Origin: Anaerovirgula multivorans
GTDB lineage: Bacteria; Bacillota; Clostridia; Peptostreptococcales; Natronincolaceae
NCBI RefSeq assembly: GCF_900188145.1
Contig: NZ_FZOJ01000010.1
Coordinates: forward strand, 62,001 to 126,000
Direction of reading: 5' to 3'
DNA: 64,000 bases
Below are positions 60,890 to 64,000 of this stretch, piece by piece. The translations under genes and the position numbers were made by a program. Position 1 is the first letter of the stretch. Every line of letters starts with the position of its first letter. The notes under the pieces are model-generated. The model worked only from the letters and a program-made list of their open reading frames with translations. It had not been told where the DNA came from and searched no databases.

Positions 60890-61219
60890 TTACAGCTTAA
60901 CATACTTCTCAACGTCTACAACAAAAACCGTTGCTCCTCCTACGGTTACTTCTATAGGGTATGGTATAAAAACACCAGTTGTTCCAGAGACAGGTGCTGG
61001 TGAAGTAGCCAATTCCCGTCTAGACTCACAGTTGTTCTTTATGATACCAATCACCTTATCTACTTCTTCATCCTCTGTCCCAACTAAAAGGGTGGTGTTC
61101 CCTGCTCGTAAAAAGCCCCCTGTAGTCGCTAGCTTTGTTATTCGATACTTATTGTTGGTTAACTCTTCAATAAGACCTCCCGCATCTTCATCATGAACAA
61201 TAGCTATTACTAATTTCAT
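60890..61219 (-). CDS. darA: Cyclic di-AMP receptor DarA (PII-like)
   Basis: 109 residues with a PII-like ferredoxin fold: LVIAIVHDEDAGGLIEEL, then TKLATTGGFLRAGNTTLLVG near 30, the long B-loop around 70-80 and a terminal VGGATVFVVDVE. This is the YaaQ/PstA/DarA family, trimeric cytoplasmic c-di-AMP sensors with unknown output. The chosen ATG (61219) follows GGGAGGG; an in-frame upstream codon is rejected. First gene of the darA-holB-ricT block. Confidence 0.95.
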   Translation of the reverse strand: MKLVIAIVHDEDAGGLIEELTNNKYRITKLATTGGFLRAGNTTLLVGTEDEEVDKVIGIIKNNCESRRELATSPAPVSGTTGVFIPYPIEVTVGGATVFVVDVEKYVKL

Positions 61220-61439
61220 AGAATACCCTCCCTCTATTATTTTTTTCATATCTTTAAGCTGTTTCGCAAATTTTATTAAAAATCTATTTTCCTCATTATA
61301 TCAAAAAAATCTAGAAGATACATAATTTTTATACAACATCTTCACTATTTATCATAATATATTTCTTTAGTGTAAAGATAGTATATCTTGGCTTGATTTA
61401 GACATCCTAAATAGATGAATAAAAAATATTTTTCTATTT

Positions 61440-61480
61440 ATAGCCAAGGGCGAAACCGTAGACTCTGTGTATTAAAATTA
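61440..61480. repeat. Dispersed repeat family 2, partial copy C
   Basis: ATAGCCAAGGGCGAAACCGT followed by AGACTCTGTGTATT matches the second half of copies A and B. It lies just upstream of the gerKA gene. The rest of the 61220-61520 spacer is AT-rich and shows no convincing promoter. Confidence 0.65.
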
Positions 61481-61520
61481 AAATATATCGGCGTATATTC
61501 ATATTATGGAGGGAAATAGC

Positions 61521-63047
61521 ATGTTTAGAAAAATCATTGGTATGATGAAATATCTAAAATATTCTCCAGTCAATCGTCACAGCCTTACTCCCCTCCCTGA
61601 GGAGGTTGAGGAAAAGCTTTCCTTGGATATAGGGGTAACGAAAAATCGGCTAGAGGAAATTTTTCATCATAGTCAAGGCTTTACCATTAGATCCTTTAAA
61701 ATCAAAACCTATCCTAAAAATAAAGCCTTTATCTGTTATGTCAAGGGATTGGTAGATACCGATACAATGGAATTAAATGTTATAAAGCCCTTGATGAATG
61801 AGGATATTTCTCATTATTTAGCTCTAAAAACCTCAAAAACCATCGCAAATACTTTAATAGAAGAAATCATTACTTCAGTAAATGCCTTCTCCCTTCAATC
61901 TTTGAATCAAGTGGTAGAACATCTTTTAAAGGGGTATGCCGTTATTATTATAGATGGAAGTCCTTCTGCTGTGGCTATCTTTGTAACTGATTGGGAGACT
62001 AGGGGAATATCAGAGCCTTCAGCAGAAATGGTACTACGGGGACCAAGGGAAGGGTTTAATGAAAATCTTGCCACCAATATTACTATGATTCGCAGGAAGG
62101 TAAAGAGCCCTAAACTAAAGTTTGAATTCATTACAAGGGGAATTTATTCTAAGACAGATTTAGCCATCTGCTATATTGAAGGTATTGCTAACCATAAAAT
62201 TGTTGAAGAGGTGAAAAGCCGTATTGAAAAAATCAATATTGATGCAGTTTTAGAATCCGGCTATATTGAAGAGTTTATAGACGATCAACCTTTTTGTATT
62301 TTTCCCACCATAGGTACCACAGAAAAGCCAGATGTGGTGGTAGGGAAAATTTTTGAAGGCAGAGTAGCTATATTATGTGATGGTACTCCCTTTGTTTTAA
62401 CAGTTCCCCATTTATTTGTGGAGCACCTGCAAACCAGTGAAGACTATTATATAAAGTGGCCCTTTGCCAGTATTCTTAGAATCATTCGCTTTTTAGCTTT
62501 ACTTTTAACTACAGTCTTACCAGCAGCCTATGTAGCAATGCAGACCTTTCATCATGAAATTATACCTTTTCGGTTGTTTTTGTCCAGTGCTACTGCTAGA
62601 GAGCCTATACCGATTTCTTCAGTTACTGAAGCTTTTATGATGATTGTAATTTTCAAGTTGATTCAAGAAGCAGGAGTTCGAATGCCTAAACCAGTGGGTC
62701 AAGCAGTAAGCATCATAGGAGCTATTGTATTAGGACAGGCCATCGTGGAGGCGGGAGTGGCCAGCCCTCTAATGGTCATTGTGATTGCCATCACCGCCAT
62801 CAGTAGTTTTATTGTATCTGCCTTAGAAAATACTGCTTTCATTATTAGAATACTCTTATTAATTTTGGCAAGCATCGTGGGTTTTTACGGCATTGTTTTT
62901 GGCCTTATTGTGATTTTTGTTTATATGTGTAACTTAAGGTCCTTTGGGATAGAGTACTTATTCCCCTTTGCTCCAACATCTGTTGAAGATTTGAAAGATA
63001 CCTTTATTCGGACTCCACTATGGATGTTATTGATTAAAAGAAGATAG
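61521..63047 (+). CDS. gerKA: GerKA-type spore germination receptor A subunit
   Basis: 508 residues. The N-terminal ~300 residues are cytoplasmic with MELNVIKPLM and IIDGSPSAVAIFV and LRGPREGFNENLATNITMIRR (read as GPREGFNENL, the family hallmark, near 180); the C-terminal ~200 residues contain about five membrane helices with SVTEAFMMIV and GAIVLGQAIVEAGVASP. GerA-family A subunits sense nutrients at the inner spore membrane together with B and C subunits. GGAGG lies 7 bases before the ATG at 61521. Followed by a C-type subunit gene. Confidence 0.95.
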   Translation: MFRKIIGMMKYLKYSPVNRHSLTPLPEEVEEKLSLDIGVTKNRLEEIFHHSQGFTIRSFKIKTYPKNKAFICYVKGLVDTDTMELNVIKPLMNEDISHYLALKTSKTIANTLIEEIITSVNAFSLQSLNQVVEHLLKGYAVIIIDGSPSAVAIFVTDWETRGISEPSAEMVLRGPREGFNENLATNITMIRRKVKSPKLKFEFITRGIYSKTDLAICYIEGIANHKIVEEVKSRIEKINIDAVLESGYIEEFIDDQPFCIFPTIGTTEKPDVVVGKIFEGRVAILCDGTPFVLTVPHLFVEHLQTSEDYYIKWPFASILRIIRFLALLLTTVLPAAYVAMQTFHHEIIPFRLFLSSATAREPIPISSVTEAFMMIVIFKLIQEAGVRMPKPVGQAVSIIGAIVLGQAIVEAGVASPLMVIVIAITAISSFIVSALENTAFIIRILLLILASIVGFYGIVFGLIVIFVYMCNLRSFGIEYLFPFAPTSVEDLKDTFIRTPLWMLLIKRR

Positions 63048-63069
63048 GTTTTGGAGAGTGTATAGATTT

Positions 63070-64000
63070 ATGAAAAAAATACTTCTATTTATTATCATTA
63101 TTTTACAAATAATCACCCTTCCCGGCTGTTGGAATCAGAGGGAAATCAATGATTTAGTCATTGCCTTGGCCTTAGGGGTGGATATAATTGAGGATAAACA
63201 GATTCAATTAACCGTTCAGGCGGTGATTCCTAGAAAGCTAGGGAGAGATGGGGTAGAGGGAAGTGCCGCTGTTACTTATACAGAAACCGGCAAAACCATT
63301 TTTGAAGCCCTAAGAAAGGTGGCTACCGTCTCCAGTCATAAAATCTATATCGGTCATATACAGTTAATCGTCTTTGGAGAAAGTGTAGCAATGGAAGGGA
63401 TACAAAGAACAATTGACTTTTTAGAGAGGGATCATGAGTTCAGACGGCAAGCGGTACCCATTGTATCTAAGGGTATGTCGGCTAAGGAGCTTTTAGAGAT
63501 AGAAAGTATTTATGAAGCCCTACCGGCAGTTCACATAGTCAATGCCTTAAAAAATAATGAACATGTGGGATTTTCTAGGAATCTTATTTTAATGGATGCT
63601 TTTGAAGAGTATAATACCATAGGGCATCATTTGGTTCTAGGTACCATCTCAAAAGCAGAAAAGGAAAATCCCCAGTATATAAGGGATCTTCACATCCAGG
63701 GCACAGGGGTTTTTGGAAAGGATAGACTAATAGGCTATCTCGGTCCCTACGAAACCCGAGGTTACCTATGGATTGTGGGGGAGGTAAAGGGAGGTATTTT
63801 AGTAGTCCCCCCCAGAGGAAAGCCGGATGAATTGATAGGCATGGAAATTATCAATGCAGAGTCCAAGATGGATGTTGAAATAGTGGATGGTCAAATGGTT
63901 TTAAAGGTGCATATTAAGGAGGAAGGAAACATCGGTGATCAACAGAACCCAAAGGATCATACGGACCCTGCGGGGCTGCTTCATCTACAAAGAGAAAAAG
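63070..64000 (+). CDS. gerKC: Ger(x)C-family spore germination lipoprotein (3' end outside window)
   Basis: About 310 residues are visible before the right edge, out of the usual 370-400. Signal peptide with lipobox TLPGC (Cys20), then GCWNQREINDLVIALALGVD, which is the classic opening of GerAC/GerKC proteins, and GHIQLIVFGE near 98 and LERDHEFR near 118. The C subunit is an outer-face lipoprotein needed for germinant signalling. ATG at 63070, about 9 bases after GGAGAG. The B subunit is not in the window and probably follows. Confidence 0.93.
   Translation, partial: MKKILLFIIIILQIITLPGCWNQREINDLVIALALGVDIIEDKQIQLTVQAVIPRKLGRDGVEGSAAVTYTETGKTIFEALRKVATVSSHKIYIGHIQLIVFGESVAMEGIQRTIDFLERDHEFRRQAVPIVSKGMSAKELLEIESIYEALPAVHIVNALKNNEHVGFSRNLILMDAFEEYNTIGHHLVLGTISKAEKENPQYIRDLHIQGTGVFGKDRLIGYLGPYETRGYLWIVGEVKGGILVVPPRGKPDELIGMEIINAESKMDVEIVDGQMVLKVHIKEEGNIGDQQNPKDHTDPAGLLHLQREK

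Overview
The window is about 64 kb of low-GC DNA from an endospore-forming Clostridia member. Gene content and order (spoIIE, yabP/yabQ, spoVT, spoVG, spmAB, gerK-type genes, darA, ricT) and the AT-rich codon use suggest the Alkaliphilus/Natronincola group; that placement is inference. Most of the window is a clostridial version of a region well known in Bacillus subtilis. Read on the minus strand from right to left it runs darA-holB-ricT-(TlpA-like)-trmN6-rsmI, abrB on the plus strand, then metG-tatD-yabE-rnmV-ksgA, then purR-spoVG-glmU-prs-pth-(PrsW-like)-mfd-prsA-spoVT-yabM/spoVB-mazG-hup, then rqcP-(SpoIID-like)-yabP-yabQ-divIC-yabR-ppx-spoIIE. These genes couple growth functions (translation, peptidoglycan precursors, nucleotide supply, repair) to sporulation.

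Layout: 1-3.3 kb holds the end of an NhaC-type antiporter, an MNT/HEPN pair and a lipoprotein. 3.4-8.8 kb is a ugp-type glycerol-phosphate ABC operon with gdpD, flanked by direct repeats of the spoIIE 3' end. 8.8-19.4 kb is the spoIIE-to-hup cluster, carrying an inserted CssRS-like secretion-stress two-component system beside a secreted tandem-repeat protein. 19.5-33.1 kb is the mazG-to-purR cluster. 33.4-43.8 kb is accessory: murC, LCP protein, PLP decarboxylase, M20 peptidase, an AbgT remnant, ytrHI, rhodanese, CaCA exchanger and a repeat-rich protein. 43.9-51.5 kb is ksgA to metG with its T-box. 51.6-61.2 kb holds spmAB, pncB, CCA transferase, abrB and the rsmI-to-darA block. The right edge holds a gerKA gene and an incomplete gerKC gene.

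Several sporulation promoters can be read directly. spoIIE has a SigA promoter with a 21-bp spacer and Spo0A boxes, the B. subtilis spoIIG/spoIIE design. spoVG has a SigH promoter. spoVT has a plausible SigG promoter. metG is preceded by a T-box.

The most interesting non-textbook items are: the direct-repeat-flanked ugp island; the CssRS/tandem-repeat protein module, possibly a Gram-positive analogue of the Cpx/CpxP logic; two families of short dispersed intergenic repeats, one copy split by a nested palindromic insert; a PrsW-like membrane protein in the slot that fin occupies in B. subtilis; and a TlpA-like lipoprotein without its CxxC. No tRNA, rRNA, CRISPR array or intact insertion sequence was seen.
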